The notes beneath the pieces are model-generated. The model did no database searches, had not been told where the DNA came from, and saw only the letters and a program-made list of their open reading frames with translations. A stretch of DNA of 64,000 nucleotides from Leclercia adecarboxylata (lineage in GTDB: Bacteria > Pseudomonadota > Gammaproteobacteria > Enterobacterales > Enterobacteriaceae). A program made the position numbers and the translations under genes. Positions within the stretch are counted from its first letter, which is position 1. Each line of letters begins with the position of its first letter. Of this stretch, positions 39,143 through 50,044 are shown piece by piece. The stretch lies in the NCBI GenBank assembly GCA_901472455.1, contig LR590464.1:496001-560000 (forward strand), read 5' to 3'.

Positions 39143-39557
39143 GCGAATCTCTCCGTAACACGTGAACGTACCCGCCACGCGCCAGGGCCGGTGATCGCCA
39201 GCGTGGTGAAGATGATCAGCAGCAGCCAGCCAAACTGACCTTCAGCAATCGACCAGCCCGGATGCACCACCAGCATCGCCACCAACAATACGGCGATGAT
39301 CGGTACGCAGGCCAGACGGGTCGCCACGCCGAACAAGATCAGGATCGGGCAGATCACTTCGGCGACGATCGCCGGGATCAGGCTGAAGTACGGCCCGAAG
39401 CCAAAGGGATCTTCGATCCGCGTCAGTTCTTCGCTGAAATGCAGCACCTTCGGCAGGCCATGCACGTACAGCAGCAGCAGGCTGCCGGTGATACGCAGGA
39501 AGAACAGCCCACAGGTCAATCCGGGGCAGGGGTCTGATGTGAAGTTGAGTTCATCAT
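39139..39557 (-). CDS. DoxX-family membrane protein, frameshifted
   Basis: About 139 residues: MMNSTSHQTPAPD then, after one shift near 39518, LTCGLFFLRITGSLLLLYVH, GLPKVLHFSEELTRIEDPFG and helices AEVICPILILFGVATRLACV and LLLIIFTTLAITGPG. Four membrane helices and the G-L-P-K motif fit DoxX/SURF4. It follows the amidohydrolase directly and overlaps the MFS start by four bases, making a three-gene operon. Confidence 0.82.
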
Positions 39558-39559
39558 GA

Positions 39560-41437
39560 TTAAAAACGCAAAGCAGCTGCAGCCCCAGCGCTCCCCAGAA
39601 GGCGTTATCGTCGGCCACCGGCATCTCTGCCGTGGCGGGCAAAGTCATGCGCGTGGTTGTGTACGCCGCACGGGCCGCTGCAGTGGTGAACAGCCTGCAT
39701 TCCCACGCGGGTAGCCTGAGGCGGGTGCGCTGCGGTAGTGACCCGGCACTTTCACCACCCGGCGACCACTCCGGCAGGACCGGGATCGCAGGCGGAGCCA
39801 GTGGACCCAAAGCTGCCTGCGGCGTAGACGATATTTGCCATCCACCACCGTCAGTACCGACTCGATACCTTTGATTTCCTCTTCCGGCACGCGGAAGAAG
39901 TCTTTGCTCAGTACCGCCAGGTCGGCGAGCTGGCCTTTTTGATCTGGCCTTTCTGGTTCTGCTCGTTGGAGAACCACGCGCTGCCCTGGGTCCAGAGCAT
40001 CAGGGCGGTGTCGCGATCCAGACGGGCGCTGTGATCGTACATCTGCATCCCGCCGACGGTGCGGCCAGAGACCAGCCAGTAGAGCGCGGTCCACGGGTTA
40101 TAGCTCGCCACCGCGGGTGGCGTCGGTGCCCAGACCCACCGGTACGCCGGTCTCGAGCATGCGGGTGACTGGCGGAGTATGGCGCACCGCTTCCATCCCG
40201 TAACGCTCGGCGAAGTACTCGCCCTGGAAGGCCATGCGGTGCTGCACGGCAATACCGCCGCCCAGCGCCTTGATACGGTCGATGTTGCGTTGGGTAACGG
40301 TCTCGGCGTGGTCGAAGAACCAGTGCAGGCCATCAAAGGGGATCTCGCGGTTCACTTTCTCGAAGACGTCCAGCATCCGGCTGATGGACTCATCGTAGGT
40401 GGCGTGCAGGCGGAACGGCCAGCGGTGCTCCACCAGATGGCGCACCACGCGCTCGAGTTCGTCTTCCATGCCAGGCGCCAGATCCGGGCGCGGCTCGAGG
40501 AAATCTTCGAAGTCAGCCGCCGAGAAGACCAGCATCTCGCCTGCGCCGTTATGGCGGAAGAAGTCGGTGCCCTGGCCCGGCTTGAGCATATCGGTCCACT
40601 TCTCGAAATCTTCCAGCTCGTGGCCGGGACGCTGGGTAAACAGGTTGTAGGCGATACGGATCGTCATCTGCTTTTTCTCATGCAGTTCGGCGATCACTTC
40701 GTAGTCTTCCGGGTAGTTCTGGAAACCGCCGCCCGCGTCGATGGCGCTGGTTAAGCCCAGACGGTTCAGCTCGCGCATAAACTGGCGGGTGGAGTTCACC
40801 TGCTGTTCCAGCGGCAGTTTTGGCCCTTTGGCGAGGGGTGGCGTAAAGGATCATGGCGTTCGGACGGGCGATCAGCATCCCGGTCGGGTTGCCGTTGGCG
40901 TCGCGCTGGATCTCACCGCCCGGTGGGTTCGGCGTATCTTTGGTATAGCCGACCACCTTAAGCGCCGCGCGGTTGAGCAGGGCGCGGTCGTACAGGTGCA
41001 GGATAAAGACCGGCGTATCCGGCGCGGCTTCGTTGATCTCGTCTAAGGTTGGCATCCGGCGCTCGGCAAACTGGAACTCGTTCCAGCCGCCACCACGCGT
41101 ACCCACTGTGGCGACGGGGTGCGCAGCGCCTGCTCTTTCAACATCCGCAGGGCATCGGCCAGTGACGGCACGCCTTCCCAGCGCAGTTCGAGGTTATAGT
41201 TCAGCCCCGCCACGGATCAGGTGCAGATGCGAGTCGTTCAGGCCCGGGATGGCGGTGTGACCTTTCAGATCCACCACTTTGGTGGCGTCGTCGTGGTATT
41301 GCATCACTTCTGCAACGGTGCCCACGGCAAGGAATTTGCCGTCGCGCACGGCAACCGCTTCGGCGAGGGGATTTTCACGATCGACGGTATGAAACTGGCC
41401 GTTTACCAGAATCAAATCTGCTTTAGCAGAGAAGTCA
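39560..41437 (-). CDS. YtcJ-like amidohydrolase (family 3), frameshifted
   Basis: About 620 residues. The metal-dependent amidohydrolase layout is visible: ADLILVNGQFHTVDRENPLA, then IPGLNDSHLHLIRGG with the H-x-H pair, DGLHWFFDHAETVTQRNIDR, PVGLGTDATR as the late Asp motif, and VLSKDFFRVPEEEIKGIESV with VVDGK near the end. Related YtcJ/NfdA enzymes hydrolyse N-substituted formamides or amides. Frame changes lie near 41430, 41205, 41100, 40840, 40110, 39935, 39845 and the last 200 bases. The likely end is ...FWGALGCSCFAF with TAA at 39560. It is divergent from an isochorismatase-family gene, so both probably act on one amide substrate. Confidence 0.78.
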
Positions 41438-41502
41438 TAACTGCTCCTGGACTGAGAGGGGAAATGTCAGGATTATTGGAACCGGTTACCTAAAAAAAAC
41501 CA

Positions 41503-41575
41503 GTTATACAATGGGATAGGTATACCAAAGTATAACTATACCTCCGTATAACTATACGAAAGGTTAATTATACAA
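41503..41575. promoter_or_regulatory. Array of GTATA/TATAC operator-like half sites
   Basis: The divergent promoter region holds GTTATAC (41503), the palindrome GGTATACC (41519), GTATAACTATAC twice (41530 and 41546, 16 bases apart) and TTATAC (about 41569). The regular 16-base spacing suggests a regulator binding several helical turns in series. The factor is unknown. Confidence 0.5.
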
Positions 41576-41678
41576 AGAGATAATTACGCCGGGCGTAAGG
41601 GAGACATAGGATGCAGGCAACGCATCGTCGCAGCGTCCTGCGGCGGGTTTCACCCTGTTAACCTCACTGGATACCATT

Positions 41679-42371
41679 ATGTCTAACTCAAAACTCGAAG
41701 TGTTAACCCCTGATAACTGTCAGATGATCTTTATCGACCAGCAGCCGCAGATGGCGTTTGGCGTGCAGTCTATCGATCGTCAGGTGCTGAAAAACAACGT
41801 GGTGGCGCTGGCGAAATCGGCCAAAGTGTTCAACATCCCGACCATCATCACCACCGTTGAGACCGAAAGCTTCTCAGGTAACACTTTCCCTGAAACTGCT
41901 GGACGTGTTCCCGGGTAAAGACATTCTGGAACGTACTTCCATGAACTCCTGGGATGACCAGAAAGTGCGTGACGCCCTGAAAGCCAACGGCAAAAAGAAA
42001 GTGGTGGTATCCGGCCTGTGGACCGAAGTGTGCAACAACACCTTCGCCCTGTGCGCGATGCTGGAAGGCGACTACGAGATCTACATGGTGGCTGACGCTT
42101 CTGGCGGCACCTCGAAAGACGCCATGACTTCGCGATGCAGCGCATGATCCAGGCTGGCGTGATCCCGGTAACCTGGCAGCAGGTGATGCTGGAGTGGCAG
42201 CGTGACTGGGCGCGTAAAGAGACCTACAACGCGGTGATGGATATCGTGCGTGAGCACTCCGGTGCCTACGGCATGGGCGTTGATTACGCTTACACCATGG
42301 TGCACAACGCGCCGTCTCGCCAGAAGAGCGAGCACGAAACCCTGGCCCCGGTTCCTGCCCCGGTCCGCTAA
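41679..42371 (+). CDS. Isochorismatase-family hydrolase, frameshifted
   Basis: About 230 residues with two one-base shifts (near 41898 and 42125). The family triad is recognisable: Asp in MIFIDQQPQMAF, a Lys around VRDALKANGKKK and the nucleophile Cys in VVSGLWTEVCNNTFALCAML. The C-terminal WQQVMLEWQRDWARKETYNA extends beyond the minimal domain. Members hydrolyse amides, carbamates or enol ethers. It is divergent from the amidohydrolase and heads the run to the XapX, receiver and giant kinase genes. Confidence 0.85.
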
Positions 42372-42430
42372 GTGTGTCGCGGCAGGCTGGGCCCTCATCC
42401 GGCCTGCCGTTGATCTCTCTGGAGTTCATC

Positions 42431-42638
42431 ATGAGTACTGGGTTAATTTTCCCTCGCGGCAGGCGTGTTGATTGGCCTGCTGTACGCGCTGCTGAAAGTG
42501 CGCTCTCCCGCCCCGCCCGCGCTGGCGCTGATTGGCCTGCTGGGATGCTGGCCGGTGAACAGGCCACCCGTCATTTTTTGCATGCTGACGACACCGCGCA
42601 AAAAGCGCCGTCACCCTCTCCACAGGAGCCTCATCATG
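42431..42638 (+). CDS. XapX (DUF1427) protein, copy 1, frameshifted
   Basis: A small membrane protein starting MSTGLIF; after correction near 42452 it reads SLAAGVLIGLLYALLKVRSP, APPALALIGLLGMLAGEQ and a polar tail. G-x-L-x-G-x-x-Y-x-x-x-x-V-x-S-P-A-P-P-x-x-A-L-x-G-L-x-G-x-x-x-G is the XapX pattern. The true end is uncertain; it may overlap copy 2 by a few bases. Function of the family unknown. Confidence 0.6.
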
Positions 42639-42910
42639 AAAGCCTGGGTTGTTTCGCTGAGCTGTGGAATTCTGGCAGGGTGATTTATGCCGCAATTGAT
42701 GTACACTCGCCCGCACCCCCGGTCGTCGCGCTGATGGGGCTGTTTGGCATGCTGGTGGGTGAACAGCTGATCCCGATTGGACGCCGTCTGTTCAGCCGTC
42801 AGCTGACGATGACCTGGTTTCGCCACGAATGCGTTTCCCAAAAATTAGCGGCACTGCGCCTCCACCCGGTCCCGGCGACGGTCGCGAGGGTTAATCACGT
42901 TTTCGTTTGA
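42636..42910 (+). CDS. XapX (DUF1427) protein, copy 2, frameshifted
   Basis: Starts MKAWVVSLSCGILAG after AGGAGCC; one missing G near 42680 joins it to VIYAAIDVHSPAPPVVALMG and LFGMLVGEQLIPIGRRL. It has two hydrophobic segments with the SPAPP turn, as in copy 1. The tail WFRHECV is followed by either the present frame to 42910 or an earlier stop if one base is removed near 42837. The two copies are diverged tandem paralogues. Confidence 0.6.
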
Positions 42911-42921
42911 GGAAAGAGAGC

Positions 42922-43340
42922 ATGCCGCAGCGCATAGCCATCATTGATGATGAACGGTCTGTTCGCAGCGGGTTAAGCAACCTGCTGCAGTCCGGAGGGG
43001 TACGCCACAGAAGCCTTCGACTCGGCGGAGGGGTTTCTCAGCCACCCCACCGCGCTGGCAGACGCGGCGCTGGTGATTGCCGATATCCGCCTGCGGGGGA
43101 TGACCGGACTCGAAATGCTCGACAAACTTCCGTCTCATCGCCACCTCGCCACCCCCACTTATTTTTATTTCCGGTCATGCGGATGACAATATGCAACGCT
43201 ACGCTGTTGATCACGGCGCCGTTGCTTTTTTGCGCAAGCCGATTAATGTCGAGGTATTACTGGCGCACATTCAGCGCGCGCCTCACAGCCTGACAACCGC
43301 GACAAACCTCCCCACGAGAACCATTAATGAAGAACAATAA
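42922..43340 (+). CDS. Receiver-only response regulator, frameshifted
   Basis: About 135 residues, a single CheY-like receiver with no output domain. Acidic pocket DDE in IAIIDDERSVRSGLSNLLQS, the phospho-acceptor Asp in ALVIADIRLRGMTGLEML, Ser/Thr in LFISGHADD and the Lys in VAFLRKPINVEVLLAHI. Two shifts, near 43000 and 43150. A GAGGAAAGAGAG ribosome site precedes it. It ends 9 bases before the giant kinase, which is its obvious phosphodonor. Confidence 0.85.
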
Positions 43341-43349
43341 GGAACGTGG

Positions 43350-46300
43350 ATGAACAACTCATCGCTGCCTGCTCGCTGGCCCGCCCCCGGAAATTTGTCC
43401 GAAGGGCGGGCTTTTGTGCTTAAAGAAGACGTTATTTTTTACCCCACTGGGGCAGGAGGGGAGCCTCTGCTGGCTGAATGCCCGTCTGCCCAGTTCCGGC
43501 GGGTCGTTTATTATCGCCACCGGGGTGAGCGATGAAGAAGAGGCCAGCGCAACGCGCCTTGCTGCGCAACGAGTTTGCCCTGCGGGAGTACCTGAGCGAC
43601 GACTGGGCCATTCGCCCGGTTGCCAGCACGCAGTACCACGGGCGCTTTGCACTGGTTTTATGCCCCCCTTTTCGTTTGTGCTGTTAACAAGGATTGTCGG
43701 CGCGCCGATAGCCTGTATCCAGAGCTTCCTCGATCTGGCGATCCGCATCAGTCTGCCGCTGCGCCTGATGCACCTGCGCAACCTGGTACATGGGGATATC
43801 AAGCCCGGCAATATTTTTATTCACGACGATAACAGCTGTCGGCTGGGGGGCTTTGGCCTGTCGTCCGGCACCTCGCAAGAGCTACAGCAGGCGCGGCTGG
43901 CGAGTCATCGGCGGCACGCCGGCCTATATGTCGCCGGAACACCCACCCGCACCCAACGCGCGGTGGACAGCGCAGCGATCTCTACAGCCTGGGCGTTGTG
44001 CTTTACGACTGCTCACCGGCAGCCTGCCGTTTGAGCCGGGAAGCCAGGATCAGGGCAAATGGGGCGCACTACCATATCGCCTCCGAGCCGCGCGCGCCCG
44101 GCGTGGTGTGCCCCGGTGTGCCTCCATGCTGTCGGCCATCGTCCTCAAACTGCTGGCAAAAAAACCCGGAGAACCGCTACCAGACCGTTGACGGCCTGAT
44201 CGCCGACCTGCGCCGCTGCCAGGCTACCCTGGAGTGGCGACGGGGATATTGCCGCCTTTACCCCTGGTCTGCAGGATCGCTCTCCCGCGTTTTATCTTAC
44301 CGACACCCTTTACACCGCCCATCCGCAGGCGGCGGATCTTATTCACGCCTTCGATCGGGTCAGCCGCGATAACCTCGCCGGATTCGTGGCGATCAGCGGC
44401 CCGTCGGGGATCGGAAAATCCTCGCTGATCGCCTCCGGGCTGAAGGCCCTGCAACACCGCAGCGTGCTGCTGGCGGTGGGCAAGGTGGATCAGTTTTCCC
44501 CCACGCTGCCTTATGCGGCGTTAACCTCGGCGTTTCGTACCCTGGTGCTGCACCTGCTGGGGCTGTCGGCGGAGGAGGTGGCCCAGTGGAAGGTGCGGCC
44601 TGTCGCGCGAGCTGGAGGGCTACGAAGCCTTAGCCGTCAGCCTGGTGCCGGAGCTGCGGCTGCTGCTGGATAACAAGCCGCGCTTTACCAGCGACACTTT
44701 CTCCATCGACACCCGGGCGCGTTTCAGCCATATGGTGCTGGCGCTGGTGAAAGCCTTCGCCAGCGCAGGCTGCCCGCTGGTGCTGCTGCTGGACGATATC
44801 CACTGGATCGACGCCGCCAGCCTGCAAATCCTGGAGTATCTGCTGATCCACGCCAGCACCGTGCCGCTGCTGATGGTGGTGGCGCACCGGGATGCCTGCT
44901 CGCTGCCGGACAGCGCCCTCCATCATCAGCTGGCGAATCTGCATCTGGCCTCGCGTAATACCACCGAGCTGCGCCCGGAGCCGCTGTCGGTGAAGGCGGT
45001 GTCGCTCTGGCTGGCGAATATCTTTCATATCCGCTCGGCCAGCACCCTCGATCTGGCCGGGCTGATCCATGAGAAACCGGCGGCAACCCACTGTTCGTTC
45101 ATGAGTTTTTCCGCGGATCGTCGATGACGGGCTGGTGGCACATAATAAATATCAGGATAAATGGCACTACGATCTCCACGCCATCCGCACCCGGCACTAC
45201 ACCGAAAACGTGGTCACCCTGGTGCTACAGCAACTGGAGGAGATGCCGGACGACACCCGGCGGCTGCTGGGCAGCATCGCCTGCCTGGGCGGTAGCGGCG
45301 AGCTGGAGATGGTCTGCCGGGTCGTGTCGATGTCGACAGCGGAGATCCGCTATGCCCTGCACCCGGCGGTGACGGCGCAGCTGATCGCCCTCAGCGACGA
45401 AGGCTATGCCTTTACCCACGACCGGGTGCAGGAGGCGGCCTTCGCCCTGCTGGATAACGCCGAGCGTAGCCGTCTGCACCTGACCACCGCCAGCCTGCTG
45501 GCAGAGTCGGCCCGTCAGGCGGCGGGCAATGAGATCCTGTTCCGCGCCGTACATCACGTCACGGCGGCGCTGGACTGCATTCAGCCTGCGCCCCAGCGCC
45601 AGATGTTCCGCGAGCTGAGTCTGCTGGCGGCCCGCCGCGCCCGGCGTTCGGGGATTACCTGTCGGCCCTGAGCTACATTCAGACCGCGCGCGCGCTGGGC
45701 AACGCCGGTTCGCTGCCGGAGAGCGCCAGCGACTTCACGCTGGACAGCGAAGAGGCCGGGTGCCAGTTCGCGCTGGGCAATCTCGACGGCACCCGTCGGC
45801 TGTGCGACCGCATTCTTAGCTCCGCCGGCGGGCTGGCGGAAAAAGCGCTGGCGGCCAACCTGCTGACGGAAGTCTATATGCGCCAGTCCGACAACCGGCT
45901 GGCGCTGGAGGCGGCGCTGAGCTGGCTGGCGGTGTTTGGCATTCACGTCAGCCGCTACCGGAGACCGCCGAGTGCGACGAGGCCTGGCACAGCCTGTGCA
46001 ACCGCGTCGGCGATAACCCGCAGGGCCATTTTGCTGTGCTGCCGCGGATGAACGACGGTGACACCGAAGCGGTGATGAACCTGCTCAACAGCGCCTGCGT
46101 GTTCGCCAGCTTTACCAGCTCGCGCCTGCATTTCGTTCTGCTGTGTCGGATGCTGCACCTGACGCTGGATCACGGTATTACCGGCGCGTCTGCCCCGGCG
46201 ATTGCGTGGTTTGGGGTACTGATTGGCCACCGTTATGCCGAGTATCGTCTCGGCTTCCAGTACGGCACCCTGGCGGCGGGAGCTGGTCAGCCGCCACGGC

Positions 46301-48945
46301 TACGACGCTTTCGAAGCCAAAACCCTGCTGCCGCTGGATCAGCTCAGCGTCTGGACCCAGCCGCTCTCCTTCACCATCGAGTGCGCCAAAGCCTGCTTTA
46401 CCTCCGCCGTGACGCACGGGGACATGACGATGGCCTGCTTTGCCGCCTGCCACCAGGTGATCAACTTCCTCACCCGGGGCGATCATCTCGATGGGGTGCT
46501 GACCAGCATCGAGCGCGGGCTGGCCTTTGTGCGCAAAACCCATTTCCAGGATGTCGAGGCGATCCTGCTCATTCAGCGCCACTACGTGGAGCACCTGCGC
46601 ACACCGGTGAGCGGCCACTGGAGTGCCAGCGATGTGCTGCCAGAATCTCTGCTACCCGCCGCGCCGGAGCAGGCTACGGAGCAGACCTCCACCATGCTGT
46701 TTCTGGTTCTGGCTCTATCGTGGCATGGCCCACTTCGCCTGCGGCGAATTCCCGCAGGCGGCAGATAATCTTGCGCAGGCCGGGCGCTTTGCCTGGTCTG
46801 CCCCCGGTCATATTCATCTGCTGGATTACCATCTCTACAGCGCGCTTACGCTTTCGCAGCAGCTGACCCGGAGACCTTTTCCGCCGATCTGCGCCGCCAG
46901 ATCCATCTTCACTACGACAAAATCGTCCTCTGGGCGCGGATCAATCCGGGCAGTTTTGCCGATAAAGAGGCGCTGATCTACGCCGAGATCGTGCGGCTGG
47001 ACGGGATGAACAGCATCGCCCTTGAGCAGTACGAGAAGGCGGTGCGCCTGTCACGGGAAGGGGGCTTTAATCCGTTCAACGCCCTGGCGCACGAGCTGGC
47101 CGGGCGCTTCGCCCATGCCTGCGGCTACACCACCGCCGCCGATGCCCATTTCCGCGGGGCGATGACCGCCTGGGGACGGGCCGGGGCGCAGTCTAAGGTG
47201 CGCCAGCTGGAGCGGGATTTCCCGTACCTGCTCTCCCCCCGGTCAGGCCAACGCCTGGGACACGGTGGCCTTTGCCCGCAACGAAGAGATCCGCGACCTG
47301 CAAAGCGTGATCAAGGCCTCGCGTGCCCTCTCGGAGGAGATCAATCTTGAGCGGCTGATCGAAACCCTGATGACCATCCTGCTGGAGCGGGCCGGGCGCA
47401 GCGTGGCCTCTTGATTCGGGTAAATGACAACAACATCCCGGAGATCGAGGCCAGCGCCAGCACCACCACTGATGGGGTGCGGGTGCAAATCCGCAAAGAG
47501 GTGCCGATGGCCACCGACATGCCGCTGACGGTGCTGGCGGCGGTGATCCGCACCGGGCAGGAGATCCACACCGGCAAACCCGAAGAGTTTCACCCTTCAG
47601 CCAGGATCCTTATCTGGTGACCTCCGGCGCGGCGGTGATGTGCGTCCCGATGTTCAAGCAGGCGCGGCTGGTAGGGGTACTCTATCTGGAGAACCGCCTG
47701 ATGCCGGAAGTCTTCACCGTCGAACACTCCCGGGTGGTGAGCCTGCTGGGGCGCATGCCGCCATCTCTCTTGAAACCGCCCGCCTGTACGCCGAACTGCT
47801 GGAGGAGAACCTCCAGCGCCGCCGGGTTGAGAAAGAGCTGCGGGCCAGCCAGACCTCGCTGATGCTGGGGGAGCAGATCAGCCACACCGGCAGCTGGCGC
47901 TGGGAGCTGGAGCAGGATCTGATGTTTATGTCGGAAGAGTACGCCCGCATTCTGGGGCTGCCGGAGAAGCAGAAGATGATCTCCATGGCCGAGTTTCTGA
48001 CCTTTGTGCATCAGGATGATTATTCACGCATCAGCACCCTGGTGACCGAGAGCGTGCGCGACGGCCTGACCATGCGCGCCGAGTTCCGCATTATCCGCGC
48101 CGATGGCGCCACCCGCACCATTCTGGGGATTGGCGATCCGGTGGGGGTGGGCAGCGAGGTGAACGAGTATTACGGCATCATCACCGACATCACCACCCAG
48201 CGCAGGGCCGAAGACGCCATGCGCGTCGCCCAGGCAGAGCTGGCCCGCGTTTCGCGCGCCACGACTGTCGGCAGTTAACCTCGTCCATCGCGCATGAGAT
48301 TAACCAGCCGCTGATGTCGATTGTCGCCAATGCCGGGGCAAGCCTGCGCTGGCGTCAACCGCGATCCGGCCCGGCTGGATAAAGCCCGCCTCGGGCTGGA
48401 GGAGATCGTCTCCGAGGGCGAGCGGGCAGGGGAGATCATCCGCAGCCTGCAATCCCTTACCCGCAAGCAGGATCCGGTCTTTGCCCGCATCGATCTGCAC
48501 CATCTGGTGCGGCACATCATCACCCTGTCCCGCAGCGAGCTGGAGCAGCGACGCATCAGCGTCAACTATGCCCTGGCGGCAGAAGACAGCTTTATCGTGG
48601 GGGATAGCGTACAGATCCAGCAGGTGTTGCTGAACCTGGTGATGAACGCGATAGAGGCGATGGCCGAGATCGCGGATCGCCCAGGCACGCTGGTGCTCTC
48701 GACGTCGATCCTGAAGGCGGGGGATCACATTTGAAATGGCCGACAGCGGCACCGGCATCGAACCGGGGTTAACCGAGCGTATTTTTGACTCGTTCTACTC
48801 CACCAAAGCCCAGGGGATGGGAGTGGGGCTGACCATTAGCTACAGCATTATCGAGCGCCACCGGGGCAAGCTGACGGCCCGCAATCGCGAGCCGCATGGC
48901 TGCGTCTTCGCCTTTACGCTGCCGCTGGCAGCCAGCATGGTGTGA
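43350..48945 (+). CDS. Giant Ser/Thr kinase-like / ATPase / GAF / PAS / histidine kinase protein, frameshifted
   Basis: About 1865 residues. Order: a protein-kinase-like domain (about 1-290; catalytic loop LVHGDIKPGNIFIHDD, but DFG reads GFG in CRLGGFGLSS); an AAA/STAND-type ATPase (Walker A SGPSGIGKSSLIASG about 350, Walker B CPLVLLLDDIHWID about 480); a long helical, TPR-like region; a GAF domain (about 1315-1480, SGAAVMCVPMFKQARLVGVL); a PAS domain (about 1500-1625, GEQISHTGSWRWELEQD); HisKA with the phospho-His in TSSIAHEINQPLMSIVANAG; and HATPase (N box LLNLVMNAIEAMAE, G boxes ADSGTGIEP and GMGVGLTISYSIIERH). At least twenty frame changes occur. The start overlaps the region just after the receiver's stop. 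The missing Asp of DFG suggests that the N-terminal kinase may be a pseudokinase. Confidence 0.85.
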
Positions 48946-48947
48946 CG

Positions 48948-49313
48948 CTGACGGCGGATTTCAGGTCAGGCGCTCTGCGTCTCTGACCCGATCCGCCAGC
49001 GAGCGGGCCTGCATTGTATCCATCAACCGTCGGCTATGGACTTTCACCGTAATTTCACTTCTCCCGGCTCTGACGGCGGATTTCAGGCCAGGCGTTCTGT
49101 GGCCCTGACCCGATCCGCCAGCGAGCGGGCCTGCATCTTATCCATCACCCGGCGGCGATGCACGTTCACCGTGATTTCGCTTCTCCCTGCACTGACGGCG
49201 GATTTCAGGCCAGGCGCTCTGCGGCCCTGACCAGATCCGCCAGCGAGCGGGCCTGCATTTTATCCATCACCCGGCGGCGATGCACTTTCACCGTGATTTC
49301 ACTTACCCCCAGC
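48948..49313. repeat. Three tandem 122-bp repeats of a gene's 3' end
   Basis: Units begin CTGACGGCGGATTTCAGG at 48948, 49070 and CTGACGGCGG at 49192, exactly 122 bases apart. The third unit is the authentic end of the FixJ-type gene (codons for VKVHRRRVMDKMQARSLADL to the stop); the two others are diverged copies lying downstream of it. Since 122 is not a multiple of three, the copies do not extend the gene. Confidence 0.9.
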
Positions 49314-49804
49314 TCGGCGGCGATCTGCTTGTTCAGCAGCCCGCTGATCGCCAGCTGTAACACCTGTTGTTCACGGGGCGTCAGCGAGAGGTGGCGCTGC
49401 TTAAGGGAGTACTGCTCGCGCAGGTGCAGGGCATTCTCTTCCGCCTGCTTCAGCGCCGCGCTAATTGAGTCGATCAGATCGTTCGACGCCACCGGCTTAG
49501 TAAGAAACTCGTATGCGCCGCCTTTTATCGCCTTCACCGACATGGGAATGGTGCCATACCCGGTGAGATAGATAATCGGGATCTCACGCCCGCTGGCCTT
49601 TAGCGTATCCGCCACCTCAAACCCGCTGATGGTGGGCATCTGCATATCGAGGATCACGCAGGAGGGCACATCTTCAAACCTGTGTTGCAGAAAAGATTCT
49701 GCCGAAGAAAAGTCGAGGGCGTTCAGCCCGGCAGACTCCAGCAGCCCGACAACGGACCGCCTGACAGCGTGATCATCATCAACGACATAGACAATGTGTT
49801 CCAT
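49205..49804 (-). CDS. FixJ/NarL-type two-component response regulator
   Basis: An intact 200-residue regulator. The receiver has DDD in VYVVDDDHAVRRSVVGLLES, the phospho-Asp in SCVILDMQMPTISGFEVADT, Thr in IIYLTGYG and Lys in YEFLTKPVASNDLI. The LuxR-type HTH follows: SLTPREQQVLQLAISGLLNK, QIAAELGVSEITVKVHR. It lies tail-to-tail with the giant kinase and is a plausible second target of its histidine kinase part. ATG 49804 is taken as the start (a TTG at 49816 is possible). Its last 109 bases are tandemly repeated downstream. Confidence 0.92.
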   Translation of the reverse strand: MEHIVYVVDDDHAVRRSVVGLLESAGLNALDFSSAESFLQHRFEDVPSCVILDMQMPTISGFEVADTLKASGREIPIIYLTGYGTIPMSVKAIKGGAYEFLTKPVASNDLIDSISAALKQAEENALHLREQYSLKQRHLSLTPREQQVLQLAISGLLNKQIAAELGVSEITVKVHRRRVMDKMQARSLADLVRAAERLA

Positions 49805-49927
49805 TAATAGCCCCAATGTTTCAGCCTGACAGAGATGAGAGGATTTTCGCTCAGCGTGAAAACTACCTCCCGGGTGTTCAAGCGGTTATGGCGGCAGTTT
49901 TATGAACGCAGCAACTTTAACACATTA

Positions 49928-49946
49928 ATTATCATTATCATTTAAC
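49928..49946. promoter_or_regulatory. Fur-box-like sequence upstream of the FixJ-type gene
   Basis: Reverse-complement reading AATGATAATGATAATTAA contains two adjacent GATAAT hexamers plus a third partial one, the Fur motif. It is about 125 bases before the regulator's start. Could be chance in AT-rich DNA. Confidence 0.35.
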
Positions 49947-50044
49947 AATATGATAACTGTATGAAAGCGACGGATAAGATATCAAAACCGCTTTTCATAT
50001 TGGATAAGCGTAGGCCAGGAATGGTCAAATTGTCGTCAATTGAG

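Noticed and set aside
43350-48945. Many separate small genes in place of the giant kinase
   Set aside because: Adjacent pieces join in order through one-base changes and the domain series is complete, so it is one gene.
48896-49571. Chain of plus-strand ORFs with repeated SASERACI-like peptides
   Set aside because: They arise because the 122-bp repeat is read on the non-coding strand; not a repeat protein.
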